The notes under the pieces were generated by a model. The model did not search any database. It was not told the origin of the DNA and saw nothing but the letters and a program-made list of their open reading frames with translations. From the NCBI RefSeq assembly GCF_031200575.1, contig NZ_CP133597.1:1426001-1490000 (forward strand): DNA of 64,000 bases, written 5' to 3'. The stretch is from Ferroplasma sp. GTDB taxonomy: Archaea; Thermoplasmatota; Thermoplasmata; Thermoplasmatales; Thermoplasmataceae. The position numbers and the translations under genes are program-made. Positions 7,894 to 16,805 of the stretch are shown in pieces. The number at the start of each line of letters is the position of its first letter. Position 1 is the stretch's first letter.

Positions 7894-9180
7894 ATGATTA
7901 TATCACCGGTTACATATGATTACTATGAAATCAGCTTCATTCTCATAGTTGCGGCATTTTCAATCCCAATATCCAGGAAATCATCCATGGTGTATATACC
8001 AGTGCTTATCATCATGGGCCTAGTTTTCGGGCCATTGCTTGGTTTCATCAAGCATAGCTTTGCCATATACATGCTGTCATCATTCGCAACCATTGGCATC
8101 GGAATGCTGGGACTGGTAATAATATTATACTACGAGTCACATAATTTCAGCCCCAGGATACTCAGGAAATATTTCACAAAGATAGTATCCCTGGATACCA
8201 TAGGAATGGTAATCACTGCTGTTGGTGCCGGCATATTCTTTTCCCTTTTGACAGGTGCGCCGTTCATTGTTGGATTCATATTCGGGGCTATTATATCGCC
8301 CACTGACCCGGCATCATTAATACCCACATTCAGGAAGCTGAACATAAGGGATGACATATCGGGAACTCTCATAGGAGAAAGCCTTTTCAATGACCCATTA
8401 GGAATTATACTGCTCAGCATTGGAATCGGCATCATAGCTCCAGATGTTTCCTATTCCTCATTCTTCACACTGCTTACATCACATACAGGATTGATACTGG
8501 GTTCCGGTGCATTCCTCATACTTGAGATACTGATACCGGCCGCTGTCGGCATTGCATTCGGATTTTTTATAATATATCTAAACAGGTACTTCAACTTTGA
8601 ATCCCTCTTAATTGCCCTTACACTGGGAATAGTGCTCTTTGAGTTTACATCCCTTGAGGCCGCTGGCATAACACCATTCCCTGCAATAATTGCCACCGGC
8701 GCAATAGTGGGAAACTATTCAGATAAGAGCATATTCTGGAACAGGGAAACAAACTTCAATGAGAATTTATCATTCATGGCACAGTCCATCATATTCATAC
8801 TTCTGGGGAGTATACTTACCAGGACCCAGATATTCAACTATATAGTGCTGGGATTCATTATTGCCCTTCTTGTAATATTCGTGATCAGACCCCTGGCTGT
8901 ATTCATCTCCATAGGAATTTCAGATATGGGCAAGAACGTAATAAAATTCGATCTCAGGACAAAGACCTTTATGTCTCTTGTTGGCCCAAGGGGAGTCGTT
9001 CCTGTTGTGCTTTCAACGGTACCATTTGTTATAGGGCAGGCAGACCATATACCACTGCTTATAAAGTATGGTACTGTTATTTATGCTGCTGTATCCTTTG
9101 TTGTCCTGATTTCAATAATTCTTCAGACAGTTTATGTGCCTTATGTCGGCAGGCTTCTACTTGGGGAAATAAAGCACTGA
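7894..9180 (+). CDS. Cation/proton antiporter, CPA1 (NhaP) type
   Basis: A membrane protein with about 12 helices. GAIISPTDPASLIPTFRKL and the motif FNDPLG near residues 168-173 mark the CPA1 Na+/H+ exchanger family, with the Asn-Asp pair of the ion site. A second conserved segment is LVGPRGVVPVVLST near residue 366. There is no C-terminal cytosolic regulatory domain. It begins one base after nadE. In an acidophile its likely job is cytoplasmic pH and cation control. Confidence 0.88.
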   Translation: MIISPVTYDYYEISFILIVAAFSIPISRKSSMVYIPVLIIMGLVFGPLLGFIKHSFAIYMLSSFATIGIGMLGLVIILYYESHNFSPRILRKYFTKIVSLDTIGMVITAVGAGIFFSLLTGAPFIVGFIFGAIISPTDPASLIPTFRKLNIRDDISGTLIGESLFNDPLGIILLSIGIGIIAPDVSYSSFFTLLTSHTGLILGSGAFLILEILIPAAVGIAFGFFIIYLNRYFNFESLLIALTLGIVLFEFTSLEAAGITPFPAIIATGAIVGNYSDKSIFWNRETNFNENLSFMAQSIIFILLGSILTRTQIFNYIVLGFIIALLVIFVIRPLAVFISIGISDMGKNVIKFDLRTKTFMSLVGPRGVVPVVLSTVPFVIGQADHIPLLIKYGTVIYAAVSFVVLISIILQTVYVPYVGRLLLGEIKH

Positions 9181-9220
9181 TATGATAAAATTTATACCTT
9201 ATATTGTGATACTGCAAGCA

Positions 9221-9292
9221 GGGCTCATAGATCAGCGGTAGATCGCTTCCTTGGCATGGAAGAGGGCAGGGGTTCAAATCCCCTTGAGTCCA
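9221..9292 (+). tRNA. tRNA-Ala (anticodon GGC)
   Basis: Acceptor GGGCTCA pairs with TGAGTCC (one G-T pair). The D stem is GATC/GATC. The anticodon stem CTTCC/GGAAG holds loop TTGGCAT with anticodon GGC, and the T arm is AGGGG TTCAAAT CCCCT. The discriminator is A and CCA is not encoded. A TATA-like tttatacc lies about 28 nt upstream. Confidence 0.95.
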
Positions 9293-9427
9293 TTACTCCC
9301 TGGACAGGATGCTAGGGATTTGTACCCATTGCAAATATTTTTCAGTTATACGATTTATAAAAATGTTCTATAATTTATATTTTAATAAGATGCAAATATA
9401 TTTTTAGTGCCTGTAGATACACCTGCA

Positions 9428-9877
9428 ATGCGATTATGGTCTATTGATTTTTCATACCTGGACAGGCAGGGCCTTTTAGCATGCTGGAGGGAATCGCTAC
9501 TGGCAAGAAATGTTTTATACGGGCTCACAAAAGGATATAAAAACCATCCACAGATCAGCAGGTTTAAGCTCTCAGGAGAACCGGTTACGGCTATCAACAC
9601 GTATATTTACTACCTTTTTCTGGAATCAAAAGAGCGGAATTATTCATTCAATGAGAGTAAGCTGGAATACAGCATGATCAATAGGGATTTTCACATACCG
9701 GTTACTGCAGGCCAGGTCACCTATGAATTCAAGCTTTTATTATCAAAGCTGAAAACAAGGTCCCAGGAGAATTTCAACAGAGTTAAAGGCATAGACAGGC
9801 CAGCTACCTGCAGTCTGTTTATTCAGGTAGAGGGAAATATTGAAAACTGGGAGAGGGTAAAAGATATAAAAATTTAG
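9428..9877 (+). CDS. Pyrimidine dimer DNA glycosylase homologue (T4 endonuclease V family)
   Basis: MRLWSIDFSYLDRQGLLACW then RESLLARN, LTKGYKNHPQISRFK and the later AINTYIYYLFLESKERNYSFN-like segment match the Pyr_excise family. Members excise UV dimers or are uncharacterised homologues. The start is placed at ATG 9428, where family members begin; a GTG seven codons upstream would add residues not seen in relatives. In T4 endonuclease V the processed N-terminal Thr is the nucleophile. Here Arg follows Met, so classical chemistry is not assured. At 149 aa it is of normal size. It is convergent with the methyltransferase gene, three bases apart. Confidence 0.75.
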   Translation: MRLWSIDFSYLDRQGLLACWRESLLARNVLYGLTKGYKNHPQISRFKLSGEPVTAINTYIYYLFLESKERNYSFNESKLEYSMINRDFHIPVTAGQVTYEFKLLLSKLKTRSQENFNRVKGIDRPATCSLFIQVEGNIENWERVKDIKI

Positions 9878-9880
9878 AGT

Positions 9881-10642
9881 CTACACCATGGCGAGGAGAA
9901 CCATATTATTTGTATACTTCCATGGGAAATCTATTATGGAGAATCCTGCATCCTTCAAGAATTCCACATGTTCTTCCATGCTGACTTTCTGGTCATGCCC
10001 TCCGGTGCCGAATCTTTCATCCCTTATCTGGAAAAGATCTGGTGCCCATCCTGTTCCCCTCAGATTATTCCACCATGCATCCCAGTCCATTGCGCCTGAA
10101 CTGAGGCCATTTTCCTGATATCTGTTTTTTATGAATTTGTATATCTCATCAATTTTTTCTGGAATGCTATCTGATCTGAAATGGTCCCCATCCAGGAATA
10201 TGCCATCAGTGGCAAGCAGGCGGTAAATTTTCCTATAGGCTGTCATTAACCTATCCGCCGGAAGCCAGTGAAGGGCGGTTGTGCTGAATATAACATTGTA
10301 TTTTCCCGGTGCAATTCCTGAATCCCAGGTATCCGACCTGAGGTCACGCTCCAGCATTTCTACCCTGCTGCTTTTAAATGTCTCCCTGAATATTTTAAGC
10401 TGTACCGGGTCATAGTCCATGGCTGTTACCATGCCACCAGGGAACCGTTCCATAAATCTCCTGCTGAATGATCCAGGTCCACACCCAAGGTCCAGAGCCT
10501 TGATTTTTCCTGAAAATTTTGACTCCATTACATCCAGCATAAAATCAAAGCGTTCCTCCCGCATGCTGATAAGAGCATTCTGCTGTTTTTCCCATTCCCT
10601 GTACCAGTAATCCAGGTTTATATTGTCTTCCTGATTGACCAT
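9881..10642 (-). CDS. Class I SAM-dependent methyltransferase
   Basis: KALDLGCGPGSFSRRFMERF is motif I of the SAM-binding fold, VTAMDYDPVQL is motif II and NVIFSTTALHWL is motif IV with the typical Trp. The overall arrangement resembles trans-aconitate 2-methyltransferases, but the substrate is unknown. ATG 10642 is chosen over the upstream ATG 10678 because a TATA box lies 16-27 nt before it and the upstream extension would overlap that box. The resulting length is 253 aa. Confidence 0.8.
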   Translation of the reverse strand: MVNQEDNINLDYWYREWEKQQNALISMREERFDFMLDVMESKFSGKIKALDLGCGPGSFSRRFMERFPGGMVTAMDYDPVQLKIFRETFKSSRVEMLERDLRSDTWDSGIAPGKYNVIFSTTALHWLPADRLMTAYRKIYRLLATDGIFLDGDHFRSDSIPEKIDEIYKFIKNRYQENGLSSGAMDWDAWWNNLRGTGWAPDLFQIRDERFGTGGHDQKVSMEEHVEFLKDAGFSIIDFPWKYTNNMVLLAMV

Positions 10643-10657
10643 GGTTGAATATATGAT

Positions 10658-10669
10658 TATAAATATAAA
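10658..10669 (-). promoter_or_regulatory. TATA box deciding the methyltransferase start
   Basis: TTTATATTTATA on the minus strand is centred 21 nt before ATG 10642, the archaeal leaderless spacing. Confidence 0.5.
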
Positions 10670-10746
10670 GTATGCCATTTTTAAAATTCAGGATTCCAGT
10701 ATATCCAGATCAGAAAAATTTATCAGCAGGCTTGCGTTGAAATTGC

Positions 10747-11445
10747 ATGTGCAGGATGTTCGGATACACCGGCAATTCTATGGATGATGTTAGAAAGCTG
10801 TATTACTCTCTCAGGGAGGCATCAAGGAATGATATAATTGGTGCAAAGTATGGCTATTCAAACCATAGTGATGGTTACGGCGTGGTTATTTATGGCATGG
10901 ATAACCTATTTTATTTCAGGTCCAGAAAACCTGTGTACGACGAGGAAATTCCGCTTCCAGAATTTACAGGGAAAATTTATGCGGTTTTCCACGCACTGAA
11001 CGCGCATGATAAGGAACTTGTTACACCAGTATTTGAGCACCCATTTATGGAATCAAACGGCGAAAGCGTTATATTCATGGCCCATAACGGTGTTGTTGAT
11101 AAAGATTCCATAATGGGAAAACTCGGCATCCATGGCATATACAATGATACAGAGGCTGCACTGGCATATATCAATGAAAAGGGCATAGAATCTGTTGATG
11201 ATCTTGAAAAATATACCGTTAGTTCCTTGAATCTTATAATTCTGGCCATCGGGAAGTCTTCAAGAAGCGGCACAATTTACTATAAAAATTTCTACAGAGG
11301 CACCGGCAGGGAAGATTACCTTAAAATGTATACTGCACCAATGCCAGGTGGAATTGCAGTCATCTCATCAACCCTAATGGAATACGGAGTTTCCGGTGCA
11401 GTCCCGGTAAATGGCACCGGGCTAATTAAGCTTGAAAATGAATGA
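10747..11445 (+). CDS. Class II glutamine amidotransferase domain protein (YafJ type)
   Basis: The protein begins Met-Cys-Arg-Met-Phe-Gly, placing Cys2 as the N-terminal nucleophile after Met removal. NHSDGYGVVIY near residue 40, AVFHALNA (about 79) and VIFMAHNGVVDKDS (about 109) are conserved class II amidotransferase elements. There is no second synthetase domain, as in YafJ/EgtC/DUG3-like proteins that hydrolyse gamma-glutamyl bonds. The substrate is unknown. Length 232 aa. The end overlaps by a few bases the broken membrane-protein reading frame that follows. Confidence 0.82.
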   Translation: MCRMFGYTGNSMDDVRKLYYSLREASRNDIIGAKYGYSNHSDGYGVVIYGMDNLFYFRSRKPVYDEEIPLPEFTGKIYAVFHALNAHDKELVTPVFEHPFMESNGESVIFMAHNGVVDKDSIMGKLGIHGIYNDTEAALAYINEKGIESVDDLEKYTVSSLNLIILAIGKSSRSGTIYYKNFYRGTGREDYLKMYTAPMPGGIAVISSTLMEYGVSGAVPVNGTGLIKLENE

Positions 11446-11709
11446 AACCATGAGTATTCATGCCTATTCTGGCACAACTATCTTGTTTCCCAGAGATTTT
11501 ATAACTATATTTGTGAATAGGTGGTCAATGCCATCCATATCCACTGTAATAGTGGTGCTGGCCATTTATTACTCTGTGGTTTCCCTAACATTTCCCATTG
11601 ATCTGGGCCGCTGGTAATCCTCGCATATGGAATATGTGCTGTTGCCTATATATTTATCAAGAAAAGATATATTTTAAAAATAGATTTCACGGAGGATTTA
11701 TATGAATAA
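11438..11709 (+). pseudogene. Frameshifted small membrane protein
   Basis: Frame one runs from ATG 11438 to TAA 11615-11617 and has one clear membrane helix (STVIVVLAIYYSVVSLTFPI). Immediately before the stop, another frame continues as GPLVILAYGICAVAYIFIKK and then a basic tail until TAA 11707-11709. Joined by a one-base change near 11605 the two give a coherent two-helix protein of about 90 aa. This looks like a decayed or recently frameshifted gene, possibly the tail of a larger membrane protein. It ends inside the start of the aminotransferase gene. The family is not recognised. Confidence 0.4.
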
Positions 11710-12820
11710 GGAAAAAATACGGAATGAGTTTTACGGGCTGGATGAAATAGACCACCTCGCTGCCTGCTCAAAATCACCAATGCTCAAAAGTGTCAGGCTT
11801 GCCCTTGATAGATATGCAGATGATGTCATTACCCTTGGAAATCCTTGGGAGATGTGGACAGGAAAGGTAGATGAGGCCAGGAGGCTGTTTGCCGATATAA
11901 TACATGGAGAACCTGAAAATGTTGCAGTGCTTTATTCCGTTTCATCTGCGCTGAATGCATTGATGAGCTCCTTCACATTTGGCCGGGAAAGCAATATAGT
12001 CACCAGCGATCTGGAATTCCCAACAACAAATTTTGCCCTGCAGGCATACAGGAAATACGGGACTAACGTAAAAACCATCAGGAACAGGAATGGCATAATT
12101 AATCCCGGTGACTATGAGAATGCCATTGATGAAAATACATTAATGGCAACAGCAATTCATGTATCATCCCTTAACGGCTTCAGACAGGATGTTGGTGAGA
12201 TCTCAAAAATTGCCCATGAGAAGGGTTCATACATATATGTGGATGATTACCAGTCACTTGGTGGTGTAAACATAGATGTGAAAAAAAGCAAAATAGATTT
12301 CCTGGCATCGGGCAATCTGAAATGGCTCCTGGGTGTTTCCGGAATTGCCTTTCTGTATGTGAATCCTGAGGCTGGAAGGGAGCTTCTGCCGGCTGATATA
12401 GGATGGTTCTCGCAGAAGAACCCATTTAAATTCGGATCAGAGGAAGTAGAATACGCGGGGGGTGCAAAAAAATTTGAGAATGGAACATGGTCCATCCCAT
12501 CAGTATACGCATCTATTGAGGGAATGAAATGCATACTGAATCATTACCATGAAATTGAAAATGAAGATAGAAGGCTGTTCCAGCATGTGAAGGACGAACT
12601 TCACCGGCAGGGCATTGCCACATCAACATCTGAGGAATCTGCCAATATTGTGGCAATACCCATGAAAAATCCCCCTGAGGCAGAGGCAATACTGAAGGAG
12701 AAATATAGAATCATCACATCTGCAAGGGCGGAATCACTGAGGATTGCTCCGCACTTTTACAATACATTTGAGGAAATTGACAGGGCTGTGGCTTCCATAA
12801 AAAAAGAATTTTTCACATAA
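11702..12820 (+). CDS. Class V aminotransferase (cysteine desulfurase / isopenicillin-N epimerase superfamily)
   Basis: A PLP enzyme of fold type I. IYVDDYQSLGGVNIDVKKS contains the PLP-ring Asp, and FLASGNLKWLLGVSGIAFLY has the Schiff-base Lys near residue 207. The C-terminal small domain is complete at 372 aa. The mobile active-site Cys loop of cysteine desulfurases is not evident, so an aminotransferase or epimerase role is as likely as desulfuration. A strong Shine-Dalgarno GGAGG (11691-11695) six bases before ATG 11702 sets the start and suggests translation from a leadered transcript. Confidence 0.82.
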   Translation: MNKEKIRNEFYGLDEIDHLAACSKSPMLKSVRLALDRYADDVITLGNPWEMWTGKVDEARRLFADIIHGEPENVAVLYSVSSALNALMSSFTFGRESNIVTSDLEFPTTNFALQAYRKYGTNVKTIRNRNGIINPGDYENAIDENTLMATAIHVSSLNGFRQDVGEISKIAHEKGSYIYVDDYQSLGGVNIDVKKSKIDFLASGNLKWLLGVSGIAFLYVNPEAGRELLPADIGWFSQKNPFKFGSEEVEYAGGAKKFENGTWSIPSVYASIEGMKCILNHYHEIENEDRRLFQHVKDELHRQGIATSTSEESANIVAIPMKNPPEAEAILKEKYRIITSARAESLRIAPHFYNTFEEIDRAVASIKKEFFT

Positions 12821-12908
12821 AATTATTTCAGTTAACCATGTTGGTACATTTATTGACGATGTATTTATTAATATAAACATTTATATATGTATATAAAAGT
12901 TACACTAC

Positions 12909-12920
12909 TTCAATATTGAA
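12909..12920. promoter_or_regulatory. 12-bp perfect palindrome upstream of the acetate operon
   Basis: TTCAATATTGAA is a perfect palindrome, flanked by the partly symmetric CACT and AGTG. It lies about 65 nt before the acetyl-CoA synthetase TATA region and about 90 nt after the aminotransferase stop. It is a candidate operator for acetate-responsive control. AT-rich palindromes also arise by chance. Confidence 0.3.
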
Positions 12921-12983
12921 ATAAGTGATATAAATTACTCAATGACTATATATATCATTATGGTGCACTTATTAACTATCCAG

Positions 12984-12995
12984 AAAAATTAAATA
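12984..12995 (+). promoter_or_regulatory. TATA box for the acetate operon
   Basis: AAAAATTAAATA is centred about 27 nt before ATG 13017 with no Shine-Dalgarno between, so the acetyl-CoA synthetase mRNA is probably leaderless. Confidence 0.45.
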
Positions 12996-13016
12996 CCACC
13001 ACAGATTGTATTTTAT

Positions 13017-14939
13017 ATGAATGAAACATTGCCAATGGATGAAAAATATAAGGTTACCCTATCAGGATACCTGAAGGAGTATAATGAATCGCTGGAGTCC
13101 CCGGAATCATTCTGGAATAGAAAATCCAGGATAATAGACTGGTTCGAGCCCTATACAAAGGTGCTAGATGAAACTGATAAGCCATTTTATAAATGGTTTG
13201 TAAATGGGAAGACAAATATGTCATATAACTGCCTTGATCGTTATATGGGCACTGAAAAAAGGAACAAGGTCGCGTATATATGGATTCCTGAGCATGGAGA
13301 GGAAAAGGTTGTAACTTATTTTGGACTTTACAGGAGGGTAAACGCATTTGCCAAGGCATTATTAGACCTTGGAGTTAAGAAGGGTGACGGTGTTACAATA
13401 TATCTTCCCATGATACTTGAGGCACCCATAGCCATGCTGGCATGTGCCAGAATCGGGGCTGTATTCAATGTTGTATTCTCAGGATTCGGCGAGGAGGCGC
13501 TGGCGCAGAGAATTAATGATTCTAATTCAAAGACAGTTATCACTGCTGACGGTGGCTACAGAAAGGGAAATATAATCCAGCTCAAGAAAATTGTTGATGC
13601 TGCTGTAGAACTCAGCAACGGTGTGGATAATGTTATAGTTGTGAAAAATGTACACAATAAAATCGATATGGTTCAGGACAGAGATTATTACTATGACGAA
13701 ATACTGCAGGACGGTTATGTTAAGCCAGAGGAGCTGGATTCCAGTGACCCATTATTCATACTTTATACATCAGGAACCACAGGAAAGCCCAAGGGAATAG
13801 TCCATGGAAATGGTGGATACCCTGTATGGGTTGCAAATACAATGAGGTGGGCATTCAACCCCGGAGAGGAGGACAGGTGGTGGTGTGCAGCAGACATAGG
13901 GTGGATAACAGGGCACAGCTATATTGTGTTTGCCCCATTGTTACTGGGTGTAACATCCATAATGTACGAGGGTGCAATAGATTACCCAAAACCTGACAGG
14001 ATGTGGGACATTGTGGAAAGGTACGGTGTAAATATGCTCTATACATCCCCAACCGCAATAAGATTATTAATGAAGTACGGGGAGAAATATCCACTTATGC
14101 ATGACCTATCATCCCTGAGGGTGCTGGGCACTGTTGGAGAGCCCATAAACCCTGCAGCATGGCACTGGTTCTATGAAGAAATTGGAAAGAGCAGGTGCCC
14201 GATAATAGATACATACTGGCAGACAGAAACAGGAGGATTCACCATAGCACCATCCATGGCACTTGGAATGCCTGACCTGAAGCCCGGTTCTGCCACATTC
14301 CCCATGCCAGGCATTGATCCCGTCATCCTGGATGAAGCGGGAAATGAGGTGAAAGTAGGTGAAAAGGGATACATTGTACTGAGAAAACCCTGGCCAGGGT
14401 TGATGCTTACCGTAAATGGCGACCCAAAAAGATATGTAGAAACCTATTTTTCCAAATTCAAGAATCTATATCTAATGGGCGATTATGCAATTAAAGATAA
14501 TGAGGGTTATTACTGGCTCCTGGGAAGAAGCGATGAGGTACTGAAGGTTTCAGGCCACAGAATCGGAACAATAGAAATCGAGGATGGTCTTGTATCCATG
14601 AAAGAAGTTGCAGAGGCAGCAGTCTTTGGAAAGCCGGATACCGTCAAGGGCGATACTATAATCGCTTTCATAACCCTAAAAGATGGCTATGATAAGAATG
14701 TTGACACCATTGTAAGCATAAAAAAGAGGATGCGATCTGAACTTGGCCCCATCATGGTTCCCGAGGAAATACACATAGTTGATGCCCTTCCAAAAACAAG
14801 GTCTGGAAAAATCATGAGGCGTGTAATAAAGGCAGTGTACCTGAACCAGGTAACTGGCGATGTCAGCACCCTGGAAAATGAGGCATCTGTTGAAGAAATT
14901 AAAAAGGCAATGGATCTTATAAGAAAGGAGGATGATTAA
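13017..14939 (+). CDS. acsA: Acetyl-CoA synthetase (AMP-forming)
   Basis: It activates acetate to acetyl-CoA via acetyl-AMP. FILYTSGTTGKPKG near residues 247-260 is the adenylate-forming P-loop. DTYWQTETGG (about 399) is the acetyl-CoA-synthetase-specific substrate motif, GRSDEVLKVSGHRIG is motif A8 with the hinge, and PKTRSGKIMRR near the C-terminus carries the catalytic and acetylatable Lys. Length 640 aa is normal. The transporter gene begins at the base after its stop, so the two form an acetate uptake and activation operon. Confidence 0.94.
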   Translation: MNETLPMDEKYKVTLSGYLKEYNESLESPESFWNRKSRIIDWFEPYTKVLDETDKPFYKWFVNGKTNMSYNCLDRYMGTEKRNKVAYIWIPEHGEEKVVTYFGLYRRVNAFAKALLDLGVKKGDGVTIYLPMILEAPIAMLACARIGAVFNVVFSGFGEEALAQRINDSNSKTVITADGGYRKGNIIQLKKIVDAAVELSNGVDNVIVVKNVHNKIDMVQDRDYYYDEILQDGYVKPEELDSSDPLFILYTSGTTGKPKGIVHGNGGYPVWVANTMRWAFNPGEEDRWWCAADIGWITGHSYIVFAPLLLGVTSIMYEGAIDYPKPDRMWDIVERYGVNMLYTSPTAIRLLMKYGEKYPLMHDLSSLRVLGTVGEPINPAAWHWFYEEIGKSRCPIIDTYWQTETGGFTIAPSMALGMPDLKPGSATFPMPGIDPVILDEAGNEVKVGEKGYIVLRKPWPGLMLTVNGDPKRYVETYFSKFKNLYLMGDYAIKDNEGYYWLLGRSDEVLKVSGHRIGTIEIEDGLVSMKEVAEAAVFGKPDTVKGDTIIAFITLKDGYDKNVDTIVSIKKRMRSELGPIMVPEEIHIVDALPKTRSGKIMRRVIKAVYLNQVTGDVSTLENEASVEEIKKAMDLIRKEDD

Positions 14940-15596
14940 ATGGAAAGCAATAAGGATATAAAATCTGAAGAACAGGCAATGAATAAAATGAGACAGGAAG
15001 ATTTGTTGAATGTAAACCAGATCAATAAATCATTTCTGGCGGATCCTGCCCCTCTGGGTCTGGCAGCATTTGGTTTCACCACATTTCTCCTGAGCTTTGT
15101 GAACGCAGGGATTCTTTCTGCTGCTTCTGTTTCTGTAGTTATGCCTCTCGCTTTTACATACGGTGGATTCGCACAGCTGCTTACTGGTGCATTTGAGATG
15201 AGGCGTGGAAACACCTTCGGTTTTACTGCCTTCACAAGCTATGGCTCTTTCTGGTTTTTCTATGGTTTTCTTGTACTGTTTGCCAGCCTTAAAATTATAA
15301 CGATACCTGCAACTGGACTCGGTATAGCTCTAATACTCTGGGGATTATTTACTCTCTATATGTGGATAAACACATTGAGGCTAAACCTTTCACTCAACCT
15401 GACATTCCTGTTCCTCTGGCTTGCTTTTATAACGCTTGGCTTCGGTTCATACTATTCATTAACAGTACTTACAAGACTTGGTGGTGCCTTCGGATTCTTA
15501 ACAGCCTTTTTCGCAGTCTATACAAGTTTCGCAATAGTCAGTAACTCCATAAAGGAAGGTTCCATACCGGTTGGCCCCGCTATAATAAAAAAATAG
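14940..15596 (+). CDS. Acetate transporter family (GPR1/FUN34/YaaH, SatP)
   Basis: The protein has six predicted helices and 218 aa. The first helix begins DPAPLGLAAFGFTTFLLSF, the variant of the NPxG-type signature of the acetate/succinate transporter family; the usual Asn is Asp here. A cytosolic N-terminus of about 36 charged residues precedes it. The ATG follows the acetyl-CoA synthetase stop directly, which supports acetate as substrate. At low pH acetic acid also diffuses freely, so the direction and benefit of transport in this organism are open. Confidence 0.88.
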   Translation: MESNKDIKSEEQAMNKMRQEDLLNVNQINKSFLADPAPLGLAAFGFTTFLLSFVNAGILSAASVSVVMPLAFTYGGFAQLLTGAFEMRRGNTFGFTAFTSYGSFWFFYGFLVLFASLKIITIPATGLGIALILWGLFTLYMWINTLRLNLSLNLTFLFLWLAFITLGFGSYYSLTVLTRLGGAFGFLTAFFAVYTSFAIVSNSIKEGSIPVGPAIIKK

Positions 15597-15699
15597 GTAT
15601 AGCAGGGAATTTTTAATTTTTTATAGAATATTTTTTTGAGTTCGTTATAATTGATATGATATAAATAGATGGCGGGATAAATTACATATTATTTTAATT

Positions 15700-16632
15700 T
15701 TATATATACTGAAGTATATAATCGCTCAGATCGCTTACAAGCTCAACTGCAACATCATTTCTTTTGATCTCCTCTAAGGAAGTATTATATAATATTTGTA
15801 TGTAGCTCATCGCCATCATTTTCGGGACAAACTGGGTGAAAATAATCCTGCCATTTTCAATCCTGATAAAGTTTATATCAAGGTATATCCCACGTGAATT
15901 GGCTTTCCTCAGCAATTTGCCCAGAAGCGGGCTTTCTAAATTTACCCAGTATGCCATTTCCATGCCCGGTATGCTTTCTATGGATACATTCAATGGAAGG
16001 GGCTTTTTTGTAAGCACTGCAATATGGAACTTATCGCCGGACCCGTAATCATTCACAACCCTTCCCAGTGAGTCTACCTCTTCCAGAGCTGATATGAGAT
16101 TTCTGTCTGTGTGTGCACCAGCAGAAACAGAAAACCTCAGCACCTTTACGGGCCTTTCCCTGTTCCTCCTCTGCAGGATCTCCAGGGTGCCACCTACTGG
16201 GTGTATTTCCACATCTGTAACCATTCCCGGGATTACTGTCATTGGAAGAATCGCATCAGATATTTCCCTGGAAAAAGTGTGCCTGTATGAAACCGGGATG
16301 TATAATTTCCCATCCTTCAGGTAGGGCTGGTGTAACATTGCAGTTTTTATTTTCACAAGGGATTCCATAAATTCCAGTATTGCTGGATTTTCAAATTTTT
16401 CTGTGTAGGAAAGATATCCTGATATGCTCTGGAAGGCATCGGGATTGAGCATGAGTTTTTCCTTAAGGGAGCTATCCATGAATGTTTGCATGAATATGCC
16501 TTCCGGCTCTTTTTTAATGAATACTGTAAAGGTTTTCCCAATAATTTTCAGGTTTTCTGCCATGAGCGATTTAATATTAAGTTCAATCACACATTCAGTA
16601 TCTATTATCCCTAGATTTTCATGGATAAGCAT
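15700..16632 (-). CDS. Hypothetical protein, 310 aa
   Basis: A soluble protein without signal peptide or membrane helix. The second half has a regular alternating pattern (MVTDVEIHPVGGTLEILQ, KVLRFSVSAGAHTDRNLI, FHIAVLTKKPLPLNV) suggesting a mixed alpha/beta ligand-binding fold. Archaeal HTH-10 (bacterio-opsin activator) proteins have similar sensor halves, but no C-terminal helix-turn-helix is visible. A TATA-like atttttatactttaa lies about 25-35 nt before ATG 16632. It is the last chromosomal gene before the transposon-rich island. I do not recognise the family. Confidence 0.6.
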   Translation of the reverse strand: MLIHENLGIIDTECVIELNIKSLMAENLKIIGKTFTVFIKKEPEGIFMQTFMDSSLKEKLMLNPDAFQSISGYLSYTEKFENPAILEFMESLVKIKTAMLHQPYLKDGKLYIPVSYRHTFSREISDAILPMTVIPGMVTDVEIHPVGGTLEILQRRNRERPVKVLRFSVSAGAHTDRNLISALEEVDSLGRVVNDYGSGDKFHIAVLTKKPLPLNVSIESIPGMEMAYWVNLESPLLGKLLRKANSRGIYLDINFIRIENGRIIFTQFVPKMMAMSYIQILYNTSLEEIKRNDVAVELVSDLSDYILQYI

Positions 16633-16689
16633 AAATAATCCATAAGATTAAAGTATAAAAATATTTCAATAAGTAAATATTTTTATGTT

Positions 16690-16792
16690 ATCCCTAATTG
16701 AGTTCGTATTTAAAGATCACTTAAATATAGATAGAAATGCTAAACCCGGGGTGAAACTAAACAATAAGAAATTAAAATACATAATAAATCAG
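16690..16792 (+). mobile_element. Truncated left end of an IS481-type element
   Basis: This stretch matches, with a few differences, the reverse complement of about 36,340-36,435, which precedes and starts the intact IS481-type transposase. It includes the GTG start and the first 14 codons (KLNNKKLKYIINQ). It stops abruptly at 16792 where the next IS begins, so that IS probably inserted into it. It lies in inverted orientation to the complete copy. Confidence 0.7.
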
Positions 16793-16805
16793 AACAATAC
16801 TTTTG

